From Thermococcus sp. JdFR-02 (GTDB lineage: Archaea > Methanobacteriota_B > Thermococci > Thermococcales > Thermococcaceae): a stretch of DNA of 64,000 nt. The notes under the pieces are model-generated. The model was not told the origin of the DNA. It worked only from the letters and a program-made list of their open reading frames with translations, and did no database searches. Below are positions 11,458 through 20,383 of the stretch, piece by piece. The stretch's first letter is position 1. Every line of letters begins with the position of its first letter. The DNA is taken from assembly GCA_002009975.1 (NCBI GenBank), contig MTLP01000009.1, positions 62,001-126,000 of the forward strand. The letters run 5' to 3'. Both the position numbers and the translations under genes were made by a program.

Positions 11458-11865
11458 GTGGAGGAGAATGTTCCAATTAAAGTTTACATGACAAAAAAGC
11501 TGATTGGTGTCACTCCAGACACTACTATTCAGGAGGCATCTCGTATCATGGTGGAGTTCGATATAGGATCGTTAGTAGTTATCGAAAACGATGAAGTTGT
11601 TGGATTTTTTACTCAAACAGACATCATACGTAGGGTTGTTGTTCCTGGAAAACCATACACAACAACAGCTAAAGAAATAATGACTAAGGATCTGATCACT
11701 GTGAATATTAACACTCCTTTAAAAGAAGTTCTAAAAAAGATGGCTCAGCATAGAATAAAGCACATGCTCATTGAAGATAAGGGAAAAATAGTTGGAATAT
11801 TTACATTAAGTGACATGCTTGAAGCTAGTAGAAGAAAACTTGAAACAGCAATTGCCAATGAGTGA
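11458..11865 (+). CDS. Two-CBS-domain protein
   Basis: About 135 residues made only of a Bateman pair: CBS1 (VYMTKKLIGVTPDTTIQEAS ... GFFTQTDIIRRV) and CBS2 (IMTKDLITVNINTPLKEVLK ... GIFTLSDMLEAS). Such modules bind adenosine nucleotides and usually sense energy state; the partner is not fused here. A TATA element (GTTATATCC) lies at about 11417. The GTG at 11458 is chosen because AGGTGG sits 4-5 nt upstream; an earlier GTG at 11449 overlaps that site. The stop overlaps the metallophosphoesterase start (ATGA-type junction), suggesting a joint function. Confidence 0.85.
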   Translation: MEENVPIKVYMTKKLIGVTPDTTIQEASRIMVEFDIGSLVVIENDEVVGFFTQTDIIRRVVVPGKPYTTTAKEIMTKDLITVNINTPLKEVLKKMAQHRIKHMLIEDKGKIVGIFTLSDMLEASRRKLETAIANE

Positions 11866-13385
11866 TGAAGATGATAAAGATAGCCCATATTAGCGACACC
11901 CACGTCACGACTGAACCTGCATTTAAAGGTTATGCCTATGACTTAATAATTAACGAGATAAACAGCGCTGATTTTGATTTGGTAATTCATACCGGTGACG
12001 TTACAAATCAGGGTCTTAGAGAGGAGTATGAACATGCAAGCTATCTGCTTTCAAGGATAAAGAAACCTTTGATAATTATTCCAGGGAATCACGACTCAAA
12101 GAATGTTGGTTACGAGCTTTTTGAAAAATATATTGGTCCGTTAAATGGGGTGTATGAAAAAGAAGATTTGATTGTAATCTGGGTCGATTCAACAATTCCA
12201 GATTTAAATGATGGAAGAGTCGGTGGTTACAAATTTAAATGGCTAAAAGAGAAGCTTGAGGAATATTCTCATAAGAAATTTAAGATAGTTGCAGTTCATC
12301 ATCATTTGGTTCCTTTACCCGATACTGGAAGGGAGAGAAATGTTCTCTTCAATGCTGGTGATGTCTTGGACTTACTACTTAAGCATGATGTTGATTTATA
12401 TGTATGCGGGCATAAGCATGTTCCAAATGTTTACAATGTGGAGGGTTTAATAGTTGACAATGCTGGATGTACTTCGTGTAGAAAGACAAGGAAAGGGGAT
12501 GTTAACAGCTACAATATAATTAAGATTCATGATGATGGGAGGGTTGAAGTAACGATTAGACGTGTAACCTCGGAAGAAGTGAGAAAGGACTTTCAAATAA
12601 GGCGTCAAAGACTTTTTATTCCTAAAGGAAAGCGCTTATTTAGAATAGTTCATCTAAGTGAAAGTAATGTCTCTGATAGGGTTTACTTTAGAAGAAGGGT
12701 TCTTGAGAATGCAATTAGATCTATTAATGAGAAATACAAGCCAGACATTGTGATTCATTGCGGAGATGTTGTTGATGCAGGAATTGAGAGGTATTACGAA
12801 GTGGCTCATGAATATTTTGAGAAGATTAAGGGGGAAAGGCTTATCGTACCTGGGCATAATGATATTTCATATATTGGGTATGATCTGTTTAGAGAGCACT
12901 TTGGGGAACCTAAGCCATTTGAGAAAGATGATTTTGTGTTTATTCCCATAAACACAGCTCAATATGAGACTCAAATTGGTGTAGTTGGCAGGGTAGGACA
13001 GAGACTACTTAGAGAGATGTTGGAGGAGTATAGAGAAAAGTTTACGATAGTTGTAATGCACCATAACGTAGTTCCGATTCCCAATGTTAGGGAAATAGGA
13101 TTCTTGGAAGATGCTGGAAATGTTTTAAACACTTTAGTTAGCAAAAGAGCAGATTTGGTCTTAACAGGACATGGTGGAAATGCGTTGGGAATTAAAATAG
13201 AGAATACGCCGATAATTAATGCTGGTTCGATTAGTTGGGAATTGCATAGAAATCCCTTTGGAAATTCATTTAACGTAATTGATATTTATTCTGGAATGAT
13301 ATTTGCTTTTGAAGTTCAAGCAACATGGGGGGCAAGAAAGCTCCTTGGAATTTGGAAAATAAAAACAGAGGTTCCTTGGAAATAA
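11865..13385 (+). CDS. Tandem metallophosphoesterase; second domain with degenerate metal motifs
   Basis: About 506 residues with two calcineurin-like phosphoesterase domains. Domain 1 (residues 1-250) keeps all motifs: HISDTHVT, HTGDVTNQG, IPGNHDSK, AVHHHLVPLP, CGHKHVPN. Domain 2 (about 255-505) is a recognisable copy but reads HLSESN for SDTH, HCGDVVDAG (kept), VPGHND for GNHD, VMHHNVVPIP (kept), TGHGGN for GHKH. Several metal ligands are therefore changed, and domain 2 may be structural or regulatory. The substrate is unknown (phosphodiester or cyclic nucleotide are family options). It is coupled to the CBS gene upstream. Confidence 0.85.
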   Translation: MKMIKIAHISDTHVTTEPAFKGYAYDLIINEINSADFDLVIHTGDVTNQGLREEYEHASYLLSRIKKPLIIIPGNHDSKNVGYELFEKYIGPLNGVYEKEDLIVIWVDSTIPDLNDGRVGGYKFKWLKEKLEEYSHKKFKIVAVHHHLVPLPDTGRERNVLFNAGDVLDLLLKHDVDLYVCGHKHVPNVYNVEGLIVDNAGCTSCRKTRKGDVNSYNIIKIHDDGRVEVTIRRVTSEEVRKDFQIRRQRLFIPKGKRLFRIVHLSESNVSDRVYFRRRVLENAIRSINEKYKPDIVIHCGDVVDAGIERYYEVAHEYFEKIKGERLIVPGHNDISYIGYDLFREHFGEPKPFEKDDFVFIPINTAQYETQIGVVGRVGQRLLREMLEEYREKFTIVVMHHNVVPIPNVREIGFLEDAGNVLNTLVSKRADLVLTGHGGNALGIKIENTPIINAGSISWELHRNPFGNSFNVIDIYSGMIFAFEVQATWGARKLLGIWKIKTEVPWK

Positions 13386-13475
13386 TCACCATTCAAAATT
13401 TCACTTTTCTATTGAACGTTTATTCACAAAAGTATCGCTTATTAACGAGATAATTCAAGCTGTTTGCACAAAAGG

Positions 13476-13482
13476 TTTATAT
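13476..13482 (+). promoter_or_regulatory. TATA box for threonine dehydrogenase
   Basis: The purine-rich AAAGG at 13471-13475 followed by TTTATAT at 13476-13482 matches a Thermococcales BRE/TATA element. A start site about 25 nt downstream (near 13505) would leave a leader of about 25 nt containing GGTGATATT before the ATG at 13530. No TATCAC-N5-GTGATA sugar-response motif is present. Confidence 0.6.
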
Positions 13483-13529
13483 CGGCTCCCTTTTAGATAA
13501 CCATGTAAGCGTTTTATGAAGGTGATATT

Positions 13530-14582
13530 ATGAGTGAAAAGATGGTAGCTATCATGAAGAAAAAACCGGCTTATGGGGCAGAACTTGTTGAGGTTGATGT
13601 TCCTACTCCAAAGGAAGGGGAGGTTCTTATTAAAGTGTTAGCAACTAGCATCTGTGGAACCGATTTGCATATTTACGAGTGGAACGAATGGGCTCAGAGC
13701 AGAATAAAACCACCACAAATCATGGGACATGAAGTTGCTGGTGAAGTGATTGAAGTAGGAAAGGGTGTTGATACACTGGAAGTTGGAGATTACATTTCGG
13801 CAGAAACTCATATCGTTTGTGGAAAGTGTTATCAATGTAGGAATGGTCATTATCACGTTTGTCAGAATACCAAGATCTTTGGAGTAGATAGTGATGGTGT
13901 GTTTGCAGAATATGCAATTGTTCCAGCCCAAAATGCTTGGAAAAATCCAAAGAATATTCCACCAGAGTATGCAACTCTTCAAGAGCCTCTAGGAAATGCA
14001 GTTGACACGGTTTTAGCAGGTCCGATAGCAGGGAAGACCGTTTTAATAACTGGAGCTGGACCTTTAGGACTTTTAGGGATTACAGTGGCAAAGGCAAGTG
14101 GAGCTTCTTTGGTCATAGTAAGTGAGCCAAGTGAATTTAGGAGAGATTTGGCTAAGAAAGTAGGTGCTGATGTAACAATAAATCCCATGGAAGAAGATGT
14201 GGTTAAGGAAGTCAAAGATTTGACAGATGACAATGGTGTTGATGTTTTCTTAGAGTTTAGTGGTGCTCCCAAAGCCTTAGAACAAGGCTTGCAAGCTGTG
14301 ACTCCAGCTGGAAGGGTAAGCTTGCTCGGACTTTTCCCAAGAGAAGTCCCATTAGACTTTAACAATCTAATAATCTTCAAATCTTTAACGGTCTATGGAA
14401 TTACGGGAAGACACTTATGGCAAACTTGGTACACTGTTTCAAAGCTTTTACAAAGCGGAAAGCTGAACTTGGATCCAATAATTACACACAAGTATAAAGG
14501 TCTTGACAGATTTGAGGAAGCCTTTGAACTAATGAGAGCTGGAAAGACTGGAAAAGTTGTTTTCTTCCCACACAGGAGGTAG
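13530..14582 (+). CDS. tdh: L-threonine 3-dehydrogenase
   Basis: Zinc alcohol-dehydrogenase-family enzyme that oxidises L-threonine to 2-amino-3-ketobutyrate with NAD. 350 residues, matching the well-studied Pyrococcus/Thermococcus enzymes. Motifs: [20 protein letters not shown] with catalytic zinc ligands, [12 protein letters not shown], structural zinc loop [15 protein letters not shown], and Rossmann [15 protein letters not shown]. The product is handled by the CoA ligase encoded at 16671-17855, with PEPCK between. SD GGTGATATT lies before ATG 13530. Confidence 0.97.
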   Translation: MSEKMVAIMKKKPAYGAELVEVDVPTPKEGEVLIKVLATSICGTDLHIYEWNEWAQSRIKPPQIMGHEVAGEVIEVGKGVDTLEVGDYISAETHIVCGKCYQCRNGHYHVCQNTKIFGVDSDGVFAEYAIVPAQNAWKNPKNIPPEYATLQEPLGNAVDTVLAGPIAGKTVLITGAGPLGLLGITVAKASGASLVIVSEPSEFRRDLAKKVGADVTINPMEEDVVKEVKDLTDDNGVDVFLEFSGAPKALEQGLQAVTPAGRVSLLGLFPREVPLDFNNLIIFKSLTVYGITGRHLWQTWYTVSKLLQSGKLNLDPIITHKYKGLDRFEEAFELMRAGKTGKVVFFPHRR

Positions 14583-14657
14583 CTCTTCTCTATTTTTTAC
14601 TAAACTTTATAATGTTTAAACGCATGATTTACTAAAAGAATGAGTGAGGGAATGAAA

Positions 14658-16538
14658 ATGAATGCTCTTAAATATTTGAAGCAGAGACTTGATGAAACGC
14701 AATTTAGAAAAATTGGTCAGATTGACAATCCAGCACTCCATGAATTTATAGCTACGTACATCAAACTTTTGAATCCCGATAAGATTTTTGTCTGTACAGA
14801 TTCTCCAGAAGACGAGGAATACATAAGACAAAAAGCTCTTGAATACGGTGAAGAGAGAGCATTAAAGACTCTGGGACATACGGTTCATTTTGATAACTAT
14901 TATGATCAGGCGAGAGATAAAGCTAACACAAAGATTTTGGTTCCAAAAGGAGTTGATTTGGGACCGTTTATCAACACAAAAGATAGGGATGAGGGACTAA
15001 GGGAAATTCATGAGCTTATGAAAGATATAATGAAAGGAAAAGAACTATTTATCTGCTTTTTCACATTGGGTCCACAAAATTCCATTTTCACGATTCCAGC
15101 TGTTCAATTAACCGATTCAGCCTATGTTGCTCATAGTGAGTTTTTGCTCTATAGAAAAGGATATGAAGAATTTAAACGCCTTGGAAAAGAAGCAAGATTC
15201 CTAAAGTTTGTTCACTCTGCTGGAGAGCTTGATGAGAGAAAAACAAGCAAAAACTTGGATAAGAGGAGAGTTTATATTGACTTAGAAAGTGAGACTGTCT
15301 ACTCAGTAAACACACAATATGGAGGAAACACCATAGGCTTGAAGAAACTCGCATTTAGGCTAACAATTAGGAGAGCCGTTAAGGAAGGCTGGCTATCAGA
15401 GCATATGTTTCTAATGCGCGTAAATGGTCCAAATGGGAGAAAGACATACTTCACTGGAGCATATCCATCAATGTGCGGGAAGACCTCAACTTGTATGCTA
15501 CCACATGAGAATTTAGTTGGGGATGACTTGGCTTTCATAGTTGACATGAAAGGTGAAGCAAGAGGAACCAATGTTGAATACGGTGTTTTTGGAATAATTG
15601 AAGGAATAAACCAAAAAGATGACCCAATAATTTGGAAAGTGTTGCACTCACCAAACGAGATAATATTCTCAAATGTTCTTATTAAAGATGGAAAGCCCTA
15701 TTGGAATGGAATGGGTGAGGAAATCCCAGATGAAGGGGAAAACCACTCTGGAGAATGGTGGAGGGGCAAGAAAGATAAGGAAGGAAATGAGATTCCACCA
15801 TCCCACAAAAATGCTCGTTTCACTGTCCGTTTAGAAGCATTTCCAAATTTAGACAGGGAAGCTCTAGACGCTCCTTGTGGCGTGAAAATCAGTGGCATGA
15901 TCTTTGGTGGAAGGGATAAGGACACATGGGTTCCTGTCTGTGAATCTTTCGATTGGGTGCATGGAGTTATAACTAAAGGTGCTTCACTTGAGTCAGAGAC
16001 AACAGCGGCTACCTTGGGTAAAGAAGGGGTTAGGCAATTCAATCCAATGGCAATTCTCGATTTCCTATCTGTTCCTATTGGAGAATACATCAAGAATTAC
16101 ATAAGATTCGGTGAAAAGCTAAGAGATCCACCAAAGATATTTGCCGTAAATTACTTCTTAAGAGATGAAAATGGAAATTGGCTGAATGAAAAGCTTGATA
16201 AGGCTGTTTGGCTTAAATGGATGGAACTTAGAGTACATGGAGAAGTTGACGCAATAAAAACTCCAATAGGCTATATTCCGAAGTACGAAGACTTGAAGAG
16301 ATTGTTTAGAGAAGTTCTCAACAAAGAGTATCCAAAGGAGCTCTATGAAAAGCAGTTTACTATTAGAATTCCAGAGCTATTGGCAAAGGTCGAAAGGATA
16401 GAGAAGATTTACCGCGAGAAGGTTAAGGATGCACCAGAAGTGCTTTTTGAAGTACTTGAGGAAGAGAAACAAAGACTCTTAGAGGCAAAGAAAAAGTATG
16501 GGGATTATATCTCGCCTTTTGAGTTTGAAAACGTTTAA
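14658..16538 (+). CDS. pckG: Phosphoenolpyruvate carboxykinase (GTP)
   Basis: Interconverts oxaloacetate + GTP and PEP + CO2 + GDP. About 626 residues, GTP-type. The kinase loop AYPSMCGKTSTCMLPHENLV and GDDLAFIVDMKGEARG (metal-binding Asp) are intact; NVEYGVFGIIEG and ESFDWVHGVITKGASLESET also fit the family. Four in-frame ATGs lie between 14640 and 14660. Site GTGAGGG (14643-14649) best serves the ATG at 14658 (MNALKYLKQR). A TATA-like TTTATAAT is at about 14606. Flanked by tdh and kbl on the same strand but with its own promoter. Confidence 0.95.
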   Translation: MNALKYLKQRLDETQFRKIGQIDNPALHEFIATYIKLLNPDKIFVCTDSPEDEEYIRQKALEYGEERALKTLGHTVHFDNYYDQARDKANTKILVPKGVDLGPFINTKDRDEGLREIHELMKDIMKGKELFICFFTLGPQNSIFTIPAVQLTDSAYVAHSEFLLYRKGYEEFKRLGKEARFLKFVHSAGELDERKTSKNLDKRRVYIDLESETVYSVNTQYGGNTIGLKKLAFRLTIRRAVKEGWLSEHMFLMRVNGPNGRKTYFTGAYPSMCGKTSTCMLPHENLVGDDLAFIVDMKGEARGTNVEYGVFGIIEGINQKDDPIIWKVLHSPNEIIFSNVLIKDGKPYWNGMGEEIPDEGENHSGEWWRGKKDKEGNEIPPSHKNARFTVRLEAFPNLDREALDAPCGVKISGMIFGGRDKDTWVPVCESFDWVHGVITKGASLESETTAATLGKEGVRQFNPMAILDFLSVPIGEYIKNYIRFGEKLRDPPKIFAVNYFLRDENGNWLNEKLDKAVWLKWMELRVHGEVDAIKTPIGYIPKYEDLKRLFREVLNKEYPKELYEKQFTIRIPELLAKVERIEKIYREKVKDAPEVLFEVLEEEKQRLLEAKKKYGDYISPFEFENV

Positions 16539-16670
16539 TCCTTTTCATGAACATTTTCCAAATTTTTCACACATTTTTGTCTTTTTGTGTGTTATAAAAG
16601 TTTCAGCTTTGAACGCTCCTATCTTAATCCTTTTATACCTATGAAACATTAGTTTTATAGGGTGGTTTCT

Positions 16671-17855
16671 ATGGCAAAGCTCGACTGGATTACTGAAGAG
16701 TTAAACGAGCTTAAAGAAAAAGGGCTTTACGTAAGAATTAGGGTTCTGCAGAGTGCTCAAGGACCTTGGGTTGTTGTTGGTGGGAAGAAAGTTTTAAACA
16801 TGTGTTCAAACAACTATCTCGGCTTAGCCGCACATCCAAAGATTAAAGAAGCGGCTATAAGGGCTATTCTTGATTATGGTGTAGGTGCTGGTGCAGTTAG
16901 AACTATTGCTGGAACTATGGAGCTTCACGTTGAACTTGAGGAAAAACTAGCAAAGTTCAAGAAGAGGGAAGCAGCTATTCTCTTCCAAAGCGGTTACAAT
17001 GCAAACTTAGGTGCAATTAGTGCCTTAATTAAGAAGGGTGAAGATGGTGTTTTCATCAGTGAAGAGCTAAACCACGCAAGTATTATCGATGGTATGCGCT
17101 TAAGCGGTGCTGAAAAGGTTATTTACAAGCATTTAGACATGGAAGATCTAAAGAAGCGCTTAGAGGAAACAAAGAACAAGAAGAAAAAGCTTATTGTCAC
17201 AGATGGTGTCTTTTCAATGGATGGTGATCTTGCTCCACTTCCAGAGATTGTTGAGTTAGCAGAGCAGTATGATGCAATGGTTTACGTTGATGATGCCCAC
17301 GGTGAAGGTGTTTTAGGAGACCATGGAAGGGGAATAGTTGATCATTACAACTTGCATGATAGAGTTGACTTTGAGATGGGTACGTTGAGTAAAGCCTTTG
17401 GTGTCATTGGAGGTTACGTTGCAGGTCCAGAGGAGGCTATCGAATATCTAAAGCAAAGAGGGAGACCATTCTTATTCTCAAGTGCACTGAACCCACCAGA
17501 TGTTGCAGCGGCAATTGCAGCTGTTGAGATTTTGGAAAAGGATGATAGCTTAGTTAGAAAGCTCTGGGATAACACCAAGTTCCTTCAAGAGGGGCTTAGG
17601 AATCTTGGCTATGACTTAGGGAACACAAAGCACCCAATTACTCCAGTAATGCTCTATGATGAAAAGAGGGCTCAAGAGTTTAGTAGAATTCTTTATGAGG
17701 AATACAACATCTTTGCGCAAGCCATAGTTTATCCAACAGTTCCAAGGGGAACTGCAAGAATTAGGCTAGAGCCTTCAGCCGCTCATAGCAAAGAGGACTT
17801 GCAATATGCTTTAGATGCTTTTGAGGAAATCGGAAAGAAGATGAAGTTTATTTGA
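16671..17855 (+). CDS. kbl: 2-amino-3-ketobutyrate CoA ligase (glycine C-acetyltransferase)
   Basis: PLP enzyme of the alpha-oxoamine synthase family. Cleaves 2-amino-3-ketobutyrate with CoA to glycine and acetyl-CoA, completing threonine degradation begun by Tdh. About 394 residues: [51 protein letters not shown], and the Schiff-base lysine in [13 protein letters not shown]. The ATG at 16671 has GGTGG 5 nt upstream. Homologous synthases (7-keto-8-aminopelargonate, aminolevulinate) share the fold; no biotin or haem genes are nearby and tdh is close, so Kbl is preferred. Confidence 0.92.
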   Translation: MAKLDWITEELNELKEKGLYVRIRVLQSAQGPWVVVGGKKVLNMCSNNYLGLAAHPKIKEAAIRAILDYGVGAGAVRTIAGTMELHVELEEKLAKFKKREAAILFQSGYNANLGAISALIKKGEDGVFISEELNHASIIDGMRLSGAEKVIYKHLDMEDLKKRLEETKNKKKKLIVTDGVFSMDGDLAPLPEIVELAEQYDAMVYVDDAHGEGVLGDHGRGIVDHYNLHDRVDFEMGTLSKAFGVIGGYVAGPEEAIEYLKQRGRPFLFSSALNPPDVAAAIAAVEILEKDDSLVRKLWDNTKFLQEGLRNLGYDLGNTKHPITPVMLYDEKRAQEFSRILYEEYNIFAQAIVYPTVPRGTARIRLEPSAAHSKEDLQYALDAFEEIGKKMKFI

Positions 17856-17983
17856 AAATTGAGTTTTAGCGTGTTTTTATTTTTATTTTCCTACTTGCAT
17901 CTGACTACATTTCTGATTTCTAACATCTTGAGAAAACCATTTTAAAGAGTTATTTTACACAATAGCACTAAGGGGCGAGGAAA

Positions 17984-18814
17984 ATGATAACCTCAATATT
18001 CCTAGTACTGGTGATAATCTTTGGAGTGGTCTTTATTGCCCTGATAGTATTGACTATAAAGTTTAGAAAGAAGTTTATTGAAATGTATCCCCAGTTTAAG
18101 AGATTTTATGATTATATACTCCTGAGTTTAATTTTTGTACTTGCTGGAAATTTGGTGTATATTCCAAGCGATATAAGCAGTTATCTGTCAATAGATTTAA
18201 TTGAGAGGCATAGACTTACTTTACTTTTTATGGGTCATATTTTTGACATTTTTGCAGTGATTTTCTTTATATTGGGCTGGGCACGTCTTCTTGAGTCACT
18301 CATAAAGAAATATCGCTTAATTCCAATTGTTGTTGAGTTCAAAGAAGAGCCAAAGAAACTCTCTCCCGGTGTTTATATATGTGAAGACAAAGAAAAATGT
18401 CACTCTTTATTTTTAGAACTTTTAAAAGGGAGAGCGGGGGTCATAATCTCAAGGGATTTCCCAGATTCTATTAGGAAAAAGCTTAAACTTCAAAAAACAC
18501 CAATTTTGTGGCTAACTAAAGTGGAGGGGGAGAATAATATTCATCCGCGTAAGCTGGAATACTTGATGCAGACTTTAGTGGATTTCATGAAAAAGGAGGA
18601 CATGCCTAAGGTAATTCTCTTCGATGGATTTGAATATCTGCTGATTGAAAATGGGTTTAATCCTCTGTATAAGTTTTTAACTACTATTAAAGATTACAGC
18701 ATAGTTCATGACACAATAGCCCTAGTTTTGATAACAAGACGTGCATTAGGTGAAAGAGAGTACAGTTTATTGAAGAGGGAGTTTTTAGATGTTAATGAGC
18801 TTTTAAAGAGTTGA
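17984..18814 (+). CDS. DUF835 domain membrane protein
   Basis: 276 residues. An N-terminal signal-anchor (MITSIFLVLVIIFGVVFIAL) is followed by at least two further hydrophobic segments (YILLSLIFVLAGNLVYI and GHIFDIFAVIFFILGWA). A cytosolic DUF835 domain of about 150 residues follows (PGVYICEDKEKCHSLF ... GRAGVIISRDFPDSIRKKL ... PKVILFDGFEYLLIENGF). DUF835 is common in Thermococcales and thought to be signalling-related, with P-loop-like features; its activity is unknown. GGGGCGAGG precedes the ATG. Monocistronic, just upstream of a C/D box sRNA. Confidence 0.85.
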   Translation: MITSIFLVLVIIFGVVFIALIVLTIKFRKKFIEMYPQFKRFYDYILLSLIFVLAGNLVYIPSDISSYLSIDLIERHRLTLLFMGHIFDIFAVIFFILGWARLLESLIKKYRLIPIVVEFKEEPKKLSPGVYICEDKEKCHSLFLELLKGRAGVIISRDFPDSIRKKLKLQKTPILWLTKVEGENNIHPRKLEYLMQTLVDFMKKEDMPKVILFDGFEYLLIENGFNPLYKFLTTIKDYSIVHDTIALVLITRRALGEREYSLLKREFLDVNELLKS

Positions 18815-18829
18815 ACCTATTTTTAGAAA

Positions 18830-18840
18830 GGCTTTTAACT
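18830..18840 (+). promoter_or_regulatory. Candidate TATA element for the sRNA/HAD transcript
   Basis: The AAAGGCTTTTAACTTT segment lies about 28 nt upstream of the predicted 5' end of the C/D box sRNA (18862). The spacing is right for an archaeal promoter that would drive both the sRNA and the HAD gene behind it. The match is weak. Confidence 0.4.
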
Positions 18841-18861
18841 TTTCCTTACAACCTTTACTTA

Positions 18862-18915
18862 GCCTGTGATGAGGGATCAACCGGCTGAGTGGTGAAGAGA
18901 GAAGATATCTGAGGC
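18862..18915 (+). ncRNA. C/D box guide sRNA, D' guide complementary to the 5' end of 16S rRNA
   Basis: Box order and spacing are canonical: C GTGATGA 18866-18872, 12-nt guide, D' CTGA 18885-18888, 3-nt spacer, C' GTGAAGA 18892-18898, 10-nt guide, D CTGA 18909-18912. GCC (18862-18864) and GGC (18913-18915) form the terminal stem. The D' guide GGGATCAACCGG is complementary to CCGGTTGATCC, the well-known start of archaeal 16S rRNA. By the D+5 rule the target is the first U of the UUGAUC stretch. The D guide target is not identified. It sits in the leader of the HAD gene. Confidence 0.88.
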
Positions 18916-18932
18916 GTTAGAGGTGCTGAAGA

Positions 18933-19595
18933 ATGTTAAAGGCTTTAATTTTTGACGTTGATGAAACCTTAGTTTATTACGAGAGCTATGATGCAAGAAA
19001 GTGGTTTGATGATTATCTTGAGCCAGCATTTCAAAGACATAACATAAATGTGGATTTTGAGACATATAGAAAGATGGTTAGAGGCACTTTGCCCCGAAGT
19101 TATGTTGAAAAGTTTGGCATTGATCATGTGGAATTCTGGAAGCTTGTTGACAATGTAAACCTTGAGTATCGGAAAAAACTTGCAGAAGAAGGAAAGATAA
19201 AACCATTTCCTGATGCGGCTCAAGCTCTTAATGATCTTAAGTTCATGGGGTTAAAACTTGCCGCTGTAAGCAATGCCTCTCAGGACTGTACAGAGTTTGT
19301 TTTAAAGCTTTTTAATCTGAGAGGATATTTTGATGTTGTTTTTGGTAAAGATTATTCTCATCTTGATGGTGTTAAGCCAAATCCCTATCTAATCCAAAAA
19401 GCGCTAAAGACTTTAGATACAAAACCTCAAGAAGCTTGGGTTATTGGGGATAGTGCCTTAGATGTTGTTGCAGCTCATAAAGCGGGATGTAAAGCAGTGC
19501 AAGTGCTAAGGTTTGATAACTTTTGTGAAGAGGCAGACTTTCATGTTAAAGACCTTTGGGAGCTTGTAAAGTTAATAAAAGAAAGTGAGGAATAG
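18933..19595 (+). CDS. HAD-superfamily hydrolase
   Basis: 220 residues with all four HAD motifs: FDVDETLVYY (nucleophile Asp and acid/base Asp), AVSNASQDC (motif II Ser), GVKPNPYLIQKAL (motif III Lys), IGDSALDVVAAHKAG (motif IV Asp). The helical cap at residues 18-85 makes it a type I cap enzyme like phosphoglycolate phosphatase or beta-phosphoglucomutase-type phosphatases; the substrate is unknown. GAGGTG precedes the ATG. Its 5' leader contains the C/D sRNA, so processing of the sRNA could affect this mRNA. Confidence 0.88.
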   Translation: MLKALIFDVDETLVYYESYDARKWFDDYLEPAFQRHNINVDFETYRKMVRGTLPRSYVEKFGIDHVEFWKLVDNVNLEYRKKLAEEGKIKPFPDAAQALNDLKFMGLKLAAVSNASQDCTEFVLKLFNLRGYFDVVFGKDYSHLDGVKPNPYLIQKALKTLDTKPQEAWVIGDSALDVVAAHKAGCKAVQVLRFDNFCEEADFHVKDLWELVKLIKESEE

Positions 19596-20342
19596 CTATT
19601 TTATCCCAACAATCCAGAATCTGTTTTCCTTCTTTCCCAGCTCTCTCTTTAGGTTTCCATAAATTTTGACTTCACTGAAATAATCTCTTGCTAAAAGTCT
19701 CATTTCTCTTGGAGTATAAACGTTTAAAATGTCATGCACGAAGAAGGCTTTGACTTCTCCATTTGGCTTTAGAATTTGGACCAATCTTTTAAAGTGAAGT
19801 TTTTGAACAGCATTTTCTAATTCACGCCAATCTGTTATTATAAGTGTCTCGTTATCATTTTTAACGTCCCAGACATAAGGTGTGTCGCTTTTTGTGAATT
19901 GATAGGGAAAATCCGCTATAAAAACGCCTCCCTCTTTTAATGCCTTACTCACAGAATTGAATAATTCTTTAATTGCTTCTTCATCAAAGTAACAAATGCT
20001 TGAGAAAAACATCGTTATGGCATCAAATTCTTCGTTAAAGTTTAATTTTTTAGCATCTCCCTGAATAAACTCAACGCTTAACTTTTGTTTTTCCGCTTTT
20101 TCTCGTGCAACTTCAAGCATCTCTTCGTGCAAATCTAAACCTACAACGCTATAACCTCTCTTTACCAACTCTAAAGTTGGTCCCCCAGTACCGCAAGCCA
20201 AGTCTAAAACTCGCTTAACTTCTCTTTTTGCATCCTTTTTAAAAATCTCCTCAATGAAGTTAATCATCTTTGGGACATACTCGAGATAAGCTTTGTAAAT
20301 CACGTCATAGTACTTAGCTAAAACTGTGTAAAGCTCAAACAT
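19596..20342 (-). CDS. SAM-dependent methyltransferase (class I)
   Basis: About 248 residues. Motif I VLDLACGTGGPTLELVKRGY, then VVGLDLHEEMLEVAREKA, FDAITMFFSSICYF, and EGGVFIADFPYQF fit the UbiE/Methyltransf_25 group of small-molecule methyltransferases. The C-terminal part is beta-rich. The start is set at ATG 20342 because GGGTGG lies 5 nt upstream; a GTG at 20351 overlaps that site. The stop abuts the convergent HAD gene. The substrate cannot be inferred from the neighbours. Confidence 0.85.
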   Translation of the reverse strand: MFELYTVLAKYYDVIYKAYLEYVPKMINFIEEIFKKDAKREVKRVLDLACGTGGPTLELVKRGYSVVGLDLHEEMLEVAREKAEKQKLSVEFIQGDAKKLNFNEEFDAITMFFSSICYFDEEAIKELFNSVSKALKEGGVFIADFPYQFTKSDTPYVWDVKNDNETLIITDWRELENAVQKLHFKRLVQILKPNGEVKAFFVHDILNVYTPREMRLLARDYFSEVKIYGNLKRELGKKENRFWIVGIK

Positions 20343-20383
20343 AAAAACCACCCTATCAGATTTTTTGCTTAAAACCTAAAAAC

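Noticed and set aside
11865-11925. GTGATGA followed by CTGA about 45 bases later at the start of the metallophosphoesterase
   Set aside because: No C' or D' box between them, wrong spacing for a C/D sRNA, and the region is the conserved coding start.
14583-14657. Search for a TATCAC-N5-GTGATA sugar-response motif before pckG
   Set aside because: Not present by eye in this or the other upstream regions of metabolic genes in the window.
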